This document shows, piece by piece, positions 1 through 9,248 of a stretch of 64,000 nucleotides of DNA (positions are counted from its first letter, which is position 1; the number at the start of each line of letters is the position of its first letter). The translations under genes and the position numbers were made by a program. The DNA is from Chitinophaga pinensis (GTDB taxonomy: Bacteria > Bacteroidota > Bacteroidia > Chitinophagales > Chitinophagaceae), in NCBI RefSeq assembly GCF_007896845.1, contig NZ_VOHS01000008.1, positions 1-64,000 on the forward strand, in the 5' to 3' direction. Under the pieces are notes generated by a model. That model saw only the letters and a program-made list of their open reading frames with translations, was not told the origin of the DNA and made no database searches.

Positions 1-545
1 ATCATTGCATTTAAATTTACACTTTTCAATAAAAAAATGCCTTCGATAGTAGCTGTTGTTCCGCATCGTTCCTTTGATGAGTACAGTGGCTCCTGGTATG
101 GGATCTCCATTCTCGTCGACCACCTTACCCGTGACATCAATTAACTCCTCATCAACATTTCTTGAACTGCTGGTATTAACAAAAAATTATTGGCTGCACT
201 ATTTGTTACTACTTCATCATCATTCTTTTTTTTAACAACGATATCCCTCCCCCGCACCATCCAGTCAAAATCATTCGGTATTATCCTAGTCATTACTTCC
301 TGAATAGGCATATTCTTTAATACCACATCTCTAACCACACGTTTCCCAATATCATCGGTAAACCAAACTGTGGTTCCCGTCTGCTTAACACCTGATCAAA
401 AACTTCACTATAGGTGTTCGTTTAGCCGAAAATGTTAGTAGCTCTCGGCGCTTTTGTCCTGAGCAAATGCGTCTCGATAGGGACTGAGACAGATCAGCAG
501 AATCGTAAAGACCTGCTTCGCTCTGAGTAAGATAAATTTGTAAGC
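1..545 (-). pseudogene. Decayed SusC/FecA-type TonB-dependent receptor, N-terminal remnant (cut by window edge)
   Basis: Read leftward, the remnant shows a signal-peptide-like stretch ending in DAFAQ (about 475-530), then LTFSAK, VFDQV and KQTGTTVWFTDDIGKRVV. The last piece is typical of the secretin/TonB short N-terminal (STN) domain of SusC/FecA-like outer-membrane receptors. It is followed by VDENGDPIPGATVLIKGT, the opening of a carboxypeptidase-regulatory-like domain. These pieces lie in different frames: I see shifts near 400, 385 and 65, so no intact protein can be made. Intact relatives are TonB-dependent importers of glycans or siderophores. The ECF sigma and FecR genes at 2.2-3.9 kb are the usual partners of such receptors, so the whole locus may be decaying together. 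The rest of the gene would lie left of the window. Confidence 0.75.
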
Positions 546-843
546 CATAAGTGATTAGCTAGTAATGGTTGATTGATAAATAGATATAAGCTGTCCTTCA
601 CAACTAGATGAGTGTTGTATTTAATAGTACTGGTTGGTTTTGCAATCTCGATTTTTTAACTCCCTGATGCCTGACAATAACTTCGTATCTGCACCTCTTT
701 ACTATATAGTCGAAGCTAAAAGCACTTTTGTTTTATTTTTTTGTTATTTTTTTGAATAATTTTATTGGAGTAGGCTTATCGCCTGATTTTCATACCCTCG
801 AAGTACATTTTTATTTTATTCACCACGTAATAAATCAACCAAA
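546..843. other. Intergenic stretch upstream of AraC-like gene
   Basis: AT-rich spacer between the decayed receptor and the AraC-like gene. Short open frames on the plus strand here overlap the regulator and show no recognisable protein character. I see no RNA gene or convincing terminator. Confidence 0.4.
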
Positions 844-1839
844 ATGGAGTTTGTATCTCCCGCAGCTATGCAAACAGATTACTTCCCTCAAGAGTTTGAA
901 CACCTCAGAATTCCCATTGCAGAGTGCTTCACCTACTCAACGCCGGGGCTCAGGGTTATATCTCAGAAAATTAAACTACCAAACTATGATGTACAATTTC
1001 ACATATTTGATTCGGAAGGGACCGCGCTCATCAGACCTAAACACGGAGAAAATATTCTGACACTGCATTATATGTTGCAGGGCAACATTGACGCCGGTCT
1101 ACGCCGCGGAAGCCGCGTAATGCTGACAGCCCAGGAATATAACATGTTCCAGCTGCCCAGCCACCGGCATTTTGCACAGATTAAAAAAGGTGTTTACTAC
1201 TGCTTCCATATTATTCTAAAAGAAAAAATTCAGCAAGATCTTCGCAACTCTCTTCTATTGTTTCAATTTCTACAGGAATCCTTTAGTGAAACAGGTGGAA
1301 TTATTAATCTCCGGCCATACAATATGGTAGGATACGAAACATTTTTGGTCAATCAGGTGTTAAATTACCAGAAAACCGGACCGGCCGCTATCAGGGAGCT
1401 TGAAAAGCTGATCAATAAGCTGGTACTGGAATTCTGTAGTAAATATAGCCAGGAGCTGGATGCATATTTTTCCGGAAAGAAACGGGTATCCGACCAGGAA
1501 CTGGCCAACATGCTTGCGCTGAACGCTTATTTAACCAATCATTTATCTGAATCACATGATATAAACCGCATAGCCAGACAATTCCAGATTGCTCCCGATG
1601 ATCTGGAAAATGCGTTTATGGATCTGTACGGCCAACGCTTTACAGATCACTACACTAACCAGCGGCTTTCCCGTGTATTTGCAATGCTTGCAAACCCCTC
1701 AAAGTCCTTCGAAGCCATAGCTGAGTTAATGGGTTACCAATCCCTGATCTCCCTAAAGGATGCATTTTATGAGTTCTTTGGAAAGACAATGGAAGAGGTA
1801 AGATCATTATTGATCCGGGATGATGATGGTGATAGCTAA
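844..1839 (+). CDS. AraC-like transcriptional regulator, divergent DNA-binding domain
   Basis: A 331-residue protein. Residues 1-200 resemble the ligand-sensing half of Bacteroidota AraC regulators: a beta-rich region containing LHYMLQGNI is close to MYCILQGNI in the AraC protein at 15283. The last 90 residues have the two helix-turn-helix layout (SHDINRIARQF, then FEAIAELMGYQSLISLKDAFYEFFG), ending like an AraC domain but without the usual P-x-x-F/Y-R motif. The start at 844 gives the longest frame; the ATG at 868 is a possible alternative. It stands alone between a decayed receptor and an ECF sigma gene. Its target and ligand cannot be told from sequence. Confidence 0.75.
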   Translation: MEFVSPAAMQTDYFPQEFEHLRIPIAECFTYSTPGLRVISQKIKLPNYDVQFHIFDSEGTALIRPKHGENILTLHYMLQGNIDAGLRRGSRVMLTAQEYNMFQLPSHRHFAQIKKGVYYCFHIILKEKIQQDLRNSLLLFQFLQESFSETGGIINLRPYNMVGYETFLVNQVLNYQKTGPAAIRELEKLINKLVLEFCSKYSQELDAYFSGKKRVSDQELANMLALNAYLTNHLSESHDINRIARQFQIAPDDLENAFMDLYGQRFTDHYTNQRLSRVFAMLANPSKSFEAIAELMGYQSLISLKDAFYEFFGKTMEEVRSLLIRDDDGDS

Positions 1840-2173
1840 ATTTTTTTACCAAAAAATTATTGTAAAACTTATTATATTCGTCACCATACATCCCTGACCT
1901 ACACAATTGAAAAACTTTGTCTATGTTCACAGCGTAGATAAAACAGTGTTTACTTCATCAGCAACTCGTCCATTTTCATACGTTCTGCCAATAGATCGTT
2001 GAAATATTCATCCTTGTTAAAGTATGTCATGCCTTTGAATATCTGAAAAGATGATCAATTCATGACCAGTTTCCGAAACATAACCTACCATCGCAGGATG
2101 ACACGCACTCTCCCGATGGCTGCCAACTGAAATGCTTACATAAGCAGAGTCTTAATCTATATTGTATTGGAAA
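1840..2173. other. Intergenic stretch with a possible protein remnant on the minus strand
   Basis: No intact gene. On the minus strand, two adjoining frames between about 2113 and 1950 read as protein-like text (MVGYVSETGHELIIF, then KGMTYFNKDEYFNDLLAERM) ending at a stop at 1950-1952. This could be the frameshifted tail of a lost gene. I do not recognise the family, and chance is possible at this length. Confidence 0.3.
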
Positions 2174-2719
2174 ATGACTGACACTAATGATGAAATACTG
2201 CTGAGTAGACTACGAAATGGTGATACAACGGCATTTGATGAGATTTACCTGAGGTACAAGGGCCCGGCAATTCTCCTTGCACGTTCACTGCTGAGAAGCT
2301 CGATGCATCAGGCAGAAGACCTCGTACACGACATTTTCGAAGAGTGGTGGGAAAAGGAAGCTCTGAAAGGACTAAAACTGTCTAATCTCTCACTGGAAGG
2401 CTATTTAAAGAAAGCAGTACGATATAAGTGTGCAGATTATTTTCGTAAACGAAACAAAGATACAAATAGAGAAACCACTTACGGTGCACAAGAAGAAATA
2501 CAAACAGAAATTACACACGAGATCAGCGATATGGAACAACGTGTCGCCACATTTCTGCAGAAGCTGCAACCCATGCCTAAAAACGTCATTACATTAAAAT
2601 ACCTTGAAGAGTATAAGATAAAAGATATTGCGGCTCAATGCGGCGTGACTTCTCAAGTGATTAGAAATCATCTCCACATCGGCATGAAAAAACTAAGAGA
2701 GAAACTGGGCGTCAGGTGA
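2174..2719 (+). CDS. ECF-type RNA polymerase sigma-70 factor
   Basis: A 181-residue extracytoplasmic-function sigma factor. Region 2 spans about residues 10-90 (FDEIYLRYKGPAILLAR, then the AEDLVHDIFEEWW motif and YKCADYFRKR), and region 4 is at the C-terminus (MPKNVITLKYLEEYKIKDIAAQCGV, a helix-turn-helix). I chose the ATG at 2174; a TTG four codons upstream would only add MYWK. Bacteroidota ECF factors of this kind are normally held inactive by the next gene, a FecR anti-sigma factor, and switch on a SusC/SusD pair. Here the FecR gene carries a frameshift and no SusCD pair follows, so this sigma factor may be unregulated or a relic. Confidence 0.88.
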   Translation: MTDTNDEILLSRLRNGDTTAFDEIYLRYKGPAILLARSLLRSSMHQAEDLVHDIFEEWWEKEALKGLKLSNLSLEGYLKKAVRYKCADYFRKRNKDTNRETTYGAQEEIQTEITHEISDMEQRVATFLQKLQPMPKNVITLKYLEEYKIKDIAAQCGVTSQVIRNHLHIGMKKLREKLGVR

Positions 2720-2774
2720 ATCGTTTGTTTATTAATACCCCTCAAAATCAGTATTGTTCATAAGCACATTTACA

Positions 2775-3901
2775 ATGGAAAATTTACAACAGGAAGATTT
2801 CGCAGCGGAGATAAAGTGGCTGACATATTTAAAAGCCTTCGGACAAAGTACGCCGGAGCAAAACGAATACCTGCAACAGCAAATCAATTCTAATGAGGAA
2901 GCACGCGCTATTTCTGCAGAAGCGATGACAGAATACAATAACATTGAAACGCAAAATTATATCAACAGGCCTGAATTTGTAAATGTGCCAGATTGGTCGA
3001 AATCAAGTAACAAATCCGGGCGCAAAAAAATCGTATCCGCAGGATATATGCGATTGCATCAGCCGCTTGTATCACGGGCGCTTTAGTGGGTTTCTATATG
3101 TATACGCAAACATCCGGACTTAAGCACCCCTCAAACAACATCACTTTAACAACTGCCTCGGGAGAGGTCATAGCCCTCACCGGTGATCAAACCATTAAAA
3201 CAGATGGTGCGCTGCTAAAAGGCAAGGGGAGCACACTTAATTTTACTACCACAGAAGAAAAGAACAATAGCTCCATCAATACGCTAACCGTACCCTCCGG
3301 ACTTGATTATCAGATCCGCTTGGATGATGGTACTCTCGTTAGGTTAAATTCCGAAACCCAAATGGAATTCCCATTCAAATTCGGTAAACACCGGGAGATT
3401 ACAATCACTGGTGAAGCCTATCTTGAAGTAGCTCCCGATGCCAGCCGCCCCTTCATCGTCCATCTTCCCGGTGGAAAAGACGTAACGGTCCTTGGTACCA
3501 GCTTTAATGTAAATGCATATGAAGAACAACACGCGAAAGTTGCACTGGTTAGTGGATCTGTATCATTAAAAACAGGAGCTGATTCTGTTTTACTGAAGCC
3601 TGGAACGCTCGCTACAACGCTGAATGAAAACATCTCTATAGCACCGTTTGACGAAAACTTCGAATTATCATGGAGAGAAGGTGTATTCTACATTAAGTCA
3701 CAACGAATGGAGGATGTTGCGAAGGTGCTTAGCCGCTGGTACGGCAAAAAAGTGGTGATTGATGATAGCACACTGGCGACTAAAATATTCACCGGAAAGT
3801 TGAATCGGAAAGATCCAATTACTACTTTCCTGGACAACGCGAAAGAATTACTTAATTTTCAATACGAAATAGACAATTCAAATGTATTGCACCTGAAATA
3901 A
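2775..3901 (+). pseudogene. FecR-family anti-sigma factor, frameshifted at an A7 tract
   Basis: FecR proteins are inner-membrane anti-sigma factors that pass a signal from a receptor to the ECF sigma factor. The first frame (from ATG 2775) encodes the cytoplasmic part (FAAEIKWLTYLKAF). The membrane segment (RRIYAIASAACITGALVGFY) and periplasmic FecR domain (SGLDYQIRLDDGTLVRLNSETQMEF, DVTVLGTSFNV, and a C-terminal DUF4974-like region to 3901) continue in another frame. Adding one A to the run of seven As at 3024-3030 restores one continuous protein of about 375 residues. So the break is a one-base loss in a homopolymer. It may be a true mutation, a slippage-corrected gene or an assembly error. 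The periplasmic part is otherwise intact. Confidence 0.8.
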
Positions 3902-3934
3902 TAGTCTTTTACATCTGGAGAAATCAAATCAATA

Positions 3935-3969
3935 AAAAAAGCCTTGTAAATCACTTTACAAGGCTTTTT
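3935..3969. terminator. Bidirectional Rho-independent terminator
   Basis: Inverted repeat AAAAAGCCTTGTAAA / TTTACAAGGCTTTTT around a TCAC loop, with A and T runs on either side. It lies between the FecR gene and the oppositely oriented tRNA-Ala, so it can end both transcripts. Confidence 0.85.
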
Positions 3970-3977
3970 AACTTTAT

Positions 3978-4052
<75 letters not shown>

Positions 4053-4159
4053 TGCTGAATGGTGTGCAAATGTATAAATTTTCCTGAAATCAGCAAATAT
4101 TCCCTATAATAATTCCAATTTCTCCCTCAAAACCTATTTTTGCGCCAATACGACTCTAT

Positions 4160-5497
4160 ATGCCCGAAAAAACAGCGCACACTGAAAAGAACAAACTGGG
4201 TTTAGTAACCAGCACCTCCCTGATCGTCGGAAACATGATTGGTGCTGGCATATTCCTCGCGCCAGCGGCCTTATCTTCCTTTGGGAGCGTCAGTTTGCTT
4301 GGATGGGTGATTTCTGCAACAGGCTGTTTTTTTCTGGTGAAGATATTCAGTAATCTGAGCCGGATTGTTCCAAACGTTACCGGCGGACCATACGCTTACA
4401 CCCGCCGGGGATTCGGGGATTATATGGGTTTCTCTATTGCATGGGGGTATTATATTGCTGTTGCCTGTGCAAATGCCGCTATTACAGTAGGATTTGTGAG
4501 TGCGCTGAGTACTTTTATTCCTTTACTATCTACCAGTACGTTGGCGGCAGCATCGACAGGACTGGCGTCTATCTGGCTGCTGACGGCCATCAACAACGCC
4601 GGCGTAAGAGTATCAGGCAGAGTGCAGCTGATCACCACTATCCTTAAACTGATACCTTTAATCGCAGTCGCTTTCTGCGGATTATTCTTCATTAGGCTTG
4701 ACAACTTCCCTCCTTTCAATAACAGCAATATGTCATTGTTTGAGGTCATTTCACAGACGGTGACCTTCACTATGTTTGCCTTTGTGGGAATTGAGTCGGC
4801 CACTGTACCGGCAGATAAAGTGGCCGATCCACAGCGGACGATCCCCCGAGCTACTATGCTGGGACTGATTATAGTTACAATTGTATATGTTTTGGGAACC
4901 GTGAGTGTAATGGGCATCATTCCACCGGCACAGTTGCAAAATAGTCTGACGCCCTTTGCAGATGCAGCAGTCATCATGTGGGGACCCAATGCCCGTTTTC
5001 TGGTGAGCGCAGGTGTGGCGATTGCCGCATTTGGTGCCTTAAATGGCTGGATCCTGATTCAGGGACAATTACCTTACGCAATTGCAAAAGACAACCTGTT
5101 TCCGCGCATATTTGGCAAAGAGAATAAGAAAGGCGTGCCTTATGTTGGGATGTTCTTCAGCAGCATATTGATCTCTGTATTTATGATCATGAACTATAAC
5201 AAGGGACTGGTAGATCAATTTAAATTCCTCGTACTGCTTTCGACACTTTCTGTATTAATACCTTACCTGTTCTCAACCGCTTCGTACTTTATATTACGGA
5301 CAAGCAAAAAACTGACAACCAGCGAATGGGCACAATGCATACTCTTATTCGCCATTGCTTTCGGGTATGTATTCTGGGCTATTGCCAGCGCCGGACAAAA
5401 AACCATTTTTTATGGTTTTCTTTTACAAATGACAGGTATTCCGTTATATCTCTGGATGAAGGCTAAAAATGAAAATACGACCAAAGAAGACATATAA
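4160..5497 (+). CDS. APC-superfamily amino acid permease/antiporter (AdiC-like)
   Basis: A 445-residue inner-membrane transporter with about 12 hydrophobic segments. The first helix carries the substrate-binding GNMIGAGIF motif typical of the APC family, and the line-up with the arginine/agmatine antiporter AdiC is good over the whole length: GGPYAYTRRGFG, TMFAFVGIESATV, and NGWILIQGQ, which keeps AdiC's gating Trp293 position. The AdiC Trp202 position in helix 6 reads Met here, so the substrate may differ. No decarboxylase lies nearby, so it need not be part of an acid-resistance pair. Likely a basic amino acid or polyamine transporter; exact substrate unknown. Confidence 0.85.
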   Translation: MPEKTAHTEKNKLGLVTSTSLIVGNMIGAGIFLAPAALSSFGSVSLLGWVISATGCFFLVKIFSNLSRIVPNVTGGPYAYTRRGFGDYMGFSIAWGYYIAVACANAAITVGFVSALSTFIPLLSTSTLAAASTGLASIWLLTAINNAGVRVSGRVQLITTILKLIPLIAVAFCGLFFIRLDNFPPFNNSNMSLFEVISQTVTFTMFAFVGIESATVPADKVADPQRTIPRATMLGLIIVTIVYVLGTVSVMGIIPPAQLQNSLTPFADAAVIMWGPNARFLVSAGVAIAAFGALNGWILIQGQLPYAIAKDNLFPRIFGKENKKGVPYVGMFFSSILISVFMIMNYNKGLVDQFKFLVLLSTLSVLIPYLFSTASYFILRTSKKLTTSEWAQCILLFAIAFGYVFWAIASAGQKTIFYGFLLQMTGIPLYLWMKAKNENTTKEDI

Positions 5498-5866
5498 CAT
5501 ACATACCAGACAGTCAGCCAGACATCTGACCTTAAAATCAGCTTAAATAAGACTTAAAAGCGACTTAAAACAAACAAGCTCAAACTCTTACCCCTTGTAC
5601 ATTACAAGCGGATATACCCACTGCTGAAACGAGGGGTTTTAAAAAATCCGTCGTTCAATAACACCTGTTTCAAAGACATACTTCCCGGTCCTGTAGATTA
5701 TTTTTCCGGGAACGTTACCGGTCAACTTATCTTCCGCGCTTAATTACTTCAGGGAGCACTTCGTAATCGTAAATCTGTCAATCAAAATCTAAATAATTTG
5801 TTAACATAACTACTGCTGTTATGTGATTTTTTTTTGAGTATTTCGAACTTTAAATCCAATTAGTAC
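5498..5866. other. Long intergenic region upstream of the Oar-like receptor
   Basis: A 369-base spacer without a gene. It contains four phased CTTAAA repeats (5531-5569, listed separately) and an AT-rich section just before the receptor start (5790-5860) that probably holds its promoter, though no exact TAnnTTTG box is present. Confidence 0.5.
5531..5569 (+). promoter_or_regulatory. Four CTTAAA direct repeats at exact 11-bp spacing
   Basis: CTTAAA begins at 5531, 5542, 5553 and 5564, with 5-base spacers of differing sequence. One helical turn between hexamers puts all four on one face of the DNA, the arrangement bound by OmpR/PhoB-family response regulators (PmrA boxes are CTTAA-type hexamers with 5-base spacing; Bacillus PhoP boxes have the same geometry). 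It lies 34 bases past the permease stop and about 300 bases before the Oar-like receptor. The regulator is not identified. Confidence 0.55.
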
Positions 5867-8800
5867 ATGCTATTAAAAAAATGCCTGTCAGCCATCCTCG
5901 GGCTGATCAGCTTACCTATGCTACTACTTGCCCAGGAGACTACCTCCGAAATCCACGGGCAGGTGAAAGATGGGCAAACGGGAGTTCCCGGAGCTGTCAT
6001 TATCGCACTACACAATCCCACCGGAACGAAGTACATGACAACCACCCGTAAGGATGGACGTTATAACGTACCAAACGTCCGCGTCGGAGGACCGTACACC
6101 ATTTCTGTATCCTACATCGGATACAAAGATCAAAAGATTGAGAACGTCACCCTCTCCCTGGGACAGGAGTATGCTGGTGACTTCAACATCGTACCTGATA
6201 CAAAACAACTGAGTGAAGTTGTCATAAAATCAGGTAAACAAGACAAAACATTTAATAACGGTCGTACAGGTGCACAGGAGATTATCAGCCGTGACCAGCT
6301 GGAAAAGCTGCCTACCATCAACAGGTCAGCACAGGACTTCACTAAACTGGAACCTACTTCAGCCAGCACTGCCGGCGGACAAAGTTTTGGTGGTCGCAGC
6401 AACCAGTATAACAACTTTACTGTGGATGGTGCGAACTTCAACAACTCATTCGGTCTGTCAGGTACACTCGGTGGTCAGGCAGGTGCACAGCCAATCTCTC
6501 TCGACGCGATCGATCAGATTCAGGTGAACGTTGCACCGTATGACGTACGTCAGGGCGGATTCTCCGGCGCTGGTGTGAATACCGTGACGAAGAGTGGTTC
6601 CAACACATTCAGAGGAACTGTTTACACCTACTTCAAAAATGAAGGTACACAGGGTTACAAAGTTGAGAACGCAGTTGTTCCTAAAACTGACCTCTCTTTC
6701 AATATTCGTGGTGCGTCACTGGGTGGCTACATCGTTAAGAACAAAGTGTTCTTCTTCGTGAACGCTGAATCTTCCCGTCAAACGACTCCTGCTACCAGCT
6801 GGACACCTTCAAGTGCAGGAAATGCACCAAGCAATGGCGGTGGTGTTTCTAATGCAAATGCTGATACACTTGCTGCACTGGCTAATTTCCTGAAAACAAA
6901 CTATGGTTATGATCCGGGTGCTTACTCCGGTTACTCCTTCAAAACCAACAGTGATAAGATCACTGCAAAAGTAGACTGGAACATCAATAGTAACCATACC
7001 CTGACACTGAAATACAACCGCCTGAAATCATTCTCTGACCAGTTTGCAAGTACCAGCAGACCGGCAGGTGTTACTGGTGGTCAGCCAGGTTTTAACTCTA
7101 TGCCATTCTATGGAAGCGGCTATGTAATCAATAACAACTTCAACATCTTTATTGCTGAACTGAACAGCCGCTTTGGTAACTCAGCTTCCAATAAATTCCA
7201 GATTGGTTATACCGCACTCCGTGACTTCCGTTCTTCTCACTCCAATTCCAGCACGTTCCCACTGGTGGATATCCTGAACAACGGTAACATCTACACAACT
7301 TTCGGTTACGAGCCTTACACCTACAATAACGTACTGAATACCGACGTATTCCAGATCTCTGATATCTTCACCTTCTATAAAGGTTCTCACGAGATCACTG
7401 TTGGTACACAGGACTATTACAGGAAGTATAAGAACGCGTTCGCTCCCGGTTATCAGGGTGCTTACCAGTTCTCCAGCCTGACTGATTTCTATAACAGTGC
7501 AAAGAATGGTGATATGAATGCAAAGAGCTACTATCTGCAGTACTCCGCATTACCTGACGGTTCTTTCCCATGGGCTTATGCAGGATCCACCGAATTAGGT
7601 GTATTCGCACAGGACAAATGGAGAGCTTCTGACAAGTTCACCCTGACCTACGGTCTGCGTCTCGATATGACTATCTACAAACAGGATTTCGAAGCAAATC
7701 CACAGTTCAACGCACTTAAGTTTAAAGACGGTAAAAGCTACGACATCGGAAAAGCACCGGGTAATGCTCTGCTGATCTCTCCTCGTATTGGTTTTAACTG
7801 GAACATTCTGGATGATAAATCCTTACAGGTCAGAGGTGGTTTAGGTATCTTCTCTGGTCCTCCTCCATTTGTATGGATCAGCAATCAGGCGAGCAACAAC
7901 GGTGTTCAGTGGGGTTCATTCACCAAAAGTGGTGTAGCATTCGATACTGATCCGAACAAATATCGTCCGGAATCAGCTGCTGCTAACACCGCTTACGCTG
8001 TAGCACTGACTGATAAGAATTTCAAATATCCTTCAGTACTGAAATCCAGTGTTGCTGTTGATAAAAAATTGCCGGGTGACTGGGTATTCACAGTAGAAGG
8101 TACTTATTCAAAAGATATCAACGCTGTATATTTCCAGAACATCAACCTGAATGAAACAAACGGGTTTGCACTGACCAATGGCGGTGATCACAGAGACCGT
8201 TATCTGACATCTACTGCCAACAGCAACAAGTATTACTCAGGTACTACTCTGGATAATCCTAATATTGGTAACGCTATCCTGATGAGCAACACTAACAAAG
8301 GTTACTCTTACAACGTTACTGGTCGTATCCAGAAAACTTACAAAAACCTGTATGTAAGCGTTGCTTATACGCATGGTGATGCACGCAATGCTGCTGAAAC
8401 AGGTAGCACCGCTTCTTCCCTGTGGAGCGCACGTGGTGTAAGTACAGACCCTAATGGTGAGAACCTGGCATATGCTTCTTACAGACTGCCTAACCGCGTT
8501 ATAGCAATGGCTTCTTACAAAGTATCTTACGCTAAATATTTCTCTACTTCATTTGGTCTGATTTATGAAGCAGCACCTGCCGGTGTTACTTCCTACACTT
8601 ATAATGGTGACCTGAATGGTGATGGCTTCAACAATGACCTGATGTACATTCCTAAAACGGATAAAGACATCAGCCTGATCAACGTTGGTTCTTACAATGC
8701 TACCACACACACAGGTTCTACTACCGGTACAGCTGCTGATCCAAGAACTGCAGGTCAGATCTGGACACAACTGAACAACTTCATTAACCAGAGCGGTTAC

Positions 8801-9169
8801 CTGTCTTCTCACCGTGGAGAGGTTGCGAAAGCAAATGCTGTTACATTACCTTTCTTCAAGAAAGCTGATGTAAACGTTACAGAAGATATCTCTATGAAGA
8901 CTGGTAAAACTCGTCACACACTGCGCTTATCACTGGATATCATTAACGTGGGCAACCTGTTAAACAAAAACTGGGGTATCGTAAAAGCAGCGACAGTTAC
9001 CAACCCTCTGAAGTATGAAGGTCTGGCAGCAGATGGTACTACACCTCTGTTCTCTTTCCCTTACGCAGATCCAAGCAATCAGGTACATCAGACCAATAGC
9101 TTTGCAAACAATACAGCGATCATTTCCCGCTGGCAGATGCAGTTCGGTATCAGATACCTGTTTAACTAA
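5867..9169 (+). CDS. Oar-like TonB-dependent outer-membrane receptor
   Basis: An 1100-residue outer-membrane protein. A signal peptide (about residues 1-22, ending LLLAQ) is followed by a carboxypeptidase-regulatory-like domain (GQVKDGQTGVPGAVI, about 30-110), a plug domain (residues about 115-235, with VDGANFNNSFG and APYDVRQGGFSGAGVNTVTKSG), and a long beta-barrel to a C-terminus ending GIRYLFN. This is the architecture of Myxococcus Oar and of the large Bacteroidota receptors that move substrates too big for porins, some also involved in protease or signal-protein export. No SusD partner follows. Many aromatic and Asn-rich strands support the barrel. Substrate unknown; the phased repeats upstream suggest two-component control. 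Confidence 0.9.
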   Translation: MLLKKCLSAILGLISLPMLLLAQETTSEIHGQVKDGQTGVPGAVIIALHNPTGTKYMTTTRKDGRYNVPNVRVGGPYTISVSYIGYKDQKIENVTLSLGQEYAGDFNIVPDTKQLSEVVIKSGKQDKTFNNGRTGAQEIISRDQLEKLPTINRSAQDFTKLEPTSASTAGGQSFGGRSNQYNNFTVDGANFNNSFGLSGTLGGQAGAQPISLDAIDQIQVNVAPYDVRQGGFSGAGVNTVTKSGSNTFRGTVYTYFKNEGTQGYKVENAVVPKTDLSFNIRGASLGGYIVKNKVFFFVNAESSRQTTPATSWTPSSAGNAPSNGGGVSNANADTLAALANFLKTNYGYDPGAYSGYSFKTNSDKITAKVDWNINSNHTLTLKYNRLKSFSDQFASTSRPAGVTGGQPGFNSMPFYGSGYVINNNFNIFIAELNSRFGNSASNKFQIGYTALRDFRSSHSNSSTFPLVDILNNGNIYTTFGYEPYTYNNVLNTDVFQISDIFTFYKGSHEITVGTQDYYRKYKNAFAPGYQGAYQFSSLTDFYNSAKNGDMNAKSYYLQYSALPDGSFPWAYAGSTELGVFAQDKWRASDKFTLTYGLRLDMTIYKQDFEANPQFNALKFKDGKSYDIGKAPGNALLISPRIGFNWNILDDKSLQVRGGLGIFSGPPPFVWISNQASNNGVQWGSFTKSGVAFDTDPNKYRPESAAANTAYAVALTDKNFKYPSVLKSSVAVDKKLPGDWVFTVEGTYSKDINAVYFQNINLNETNGFALTNGGDHRDRYLTSTANSNKYYSGTTLDNPNIGNAILMSNTNKGYSYNVTGRIQKTYKNLYVSVAYTHGDARNAAETGSTASSLWSARGVSTDPNGENLAYASYRLPNRVIAMASYKVSYAKYFSTSFGLIYEAAPAGVTSYTYNGDLNGDGFNNDLMYIPKTDKDISLINVGSYNATTHTGSTTGTAADPRTAGQIWTQLNNFINQSGYLSSHRGEVAKANAVTLPFFKKADVNVTEDISMKTGKTRHTLRLSLDIINVGNLLNKNWGIVKAATVTNPLKYEGLAADGTTPLFSFPYADPSNQVHQTNSFANNTAIISRWQMQFGIRYLFN

Positions 9170-9198
9170 TTCTTGTTACTATCTATTCTATGTAAAAA

Positions 9199-9228
9199 GG
9201 GCAGTTCACCAATGGTGGACTGCCCTTT
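9199..9228 (+). terminator. Rho-independent terminator after the Oar-like receptor
   Basis: GGGCAGTTCACC / GGTGGACTGCCC around a three-base loop, followed by a short T run. It lies between convergent genes and would mainly serve the receptor transcript. Confidence 0.8.
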
Positions 9229-9248
9229 CCCTTTATAAGCGAGCTGTA

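Noticed and set aside
728..1060. 110-codon open frame upstream of and overlapping the AraC-like gene
   Set aside because: Shadow of the AraC-like reading frame; no family character.
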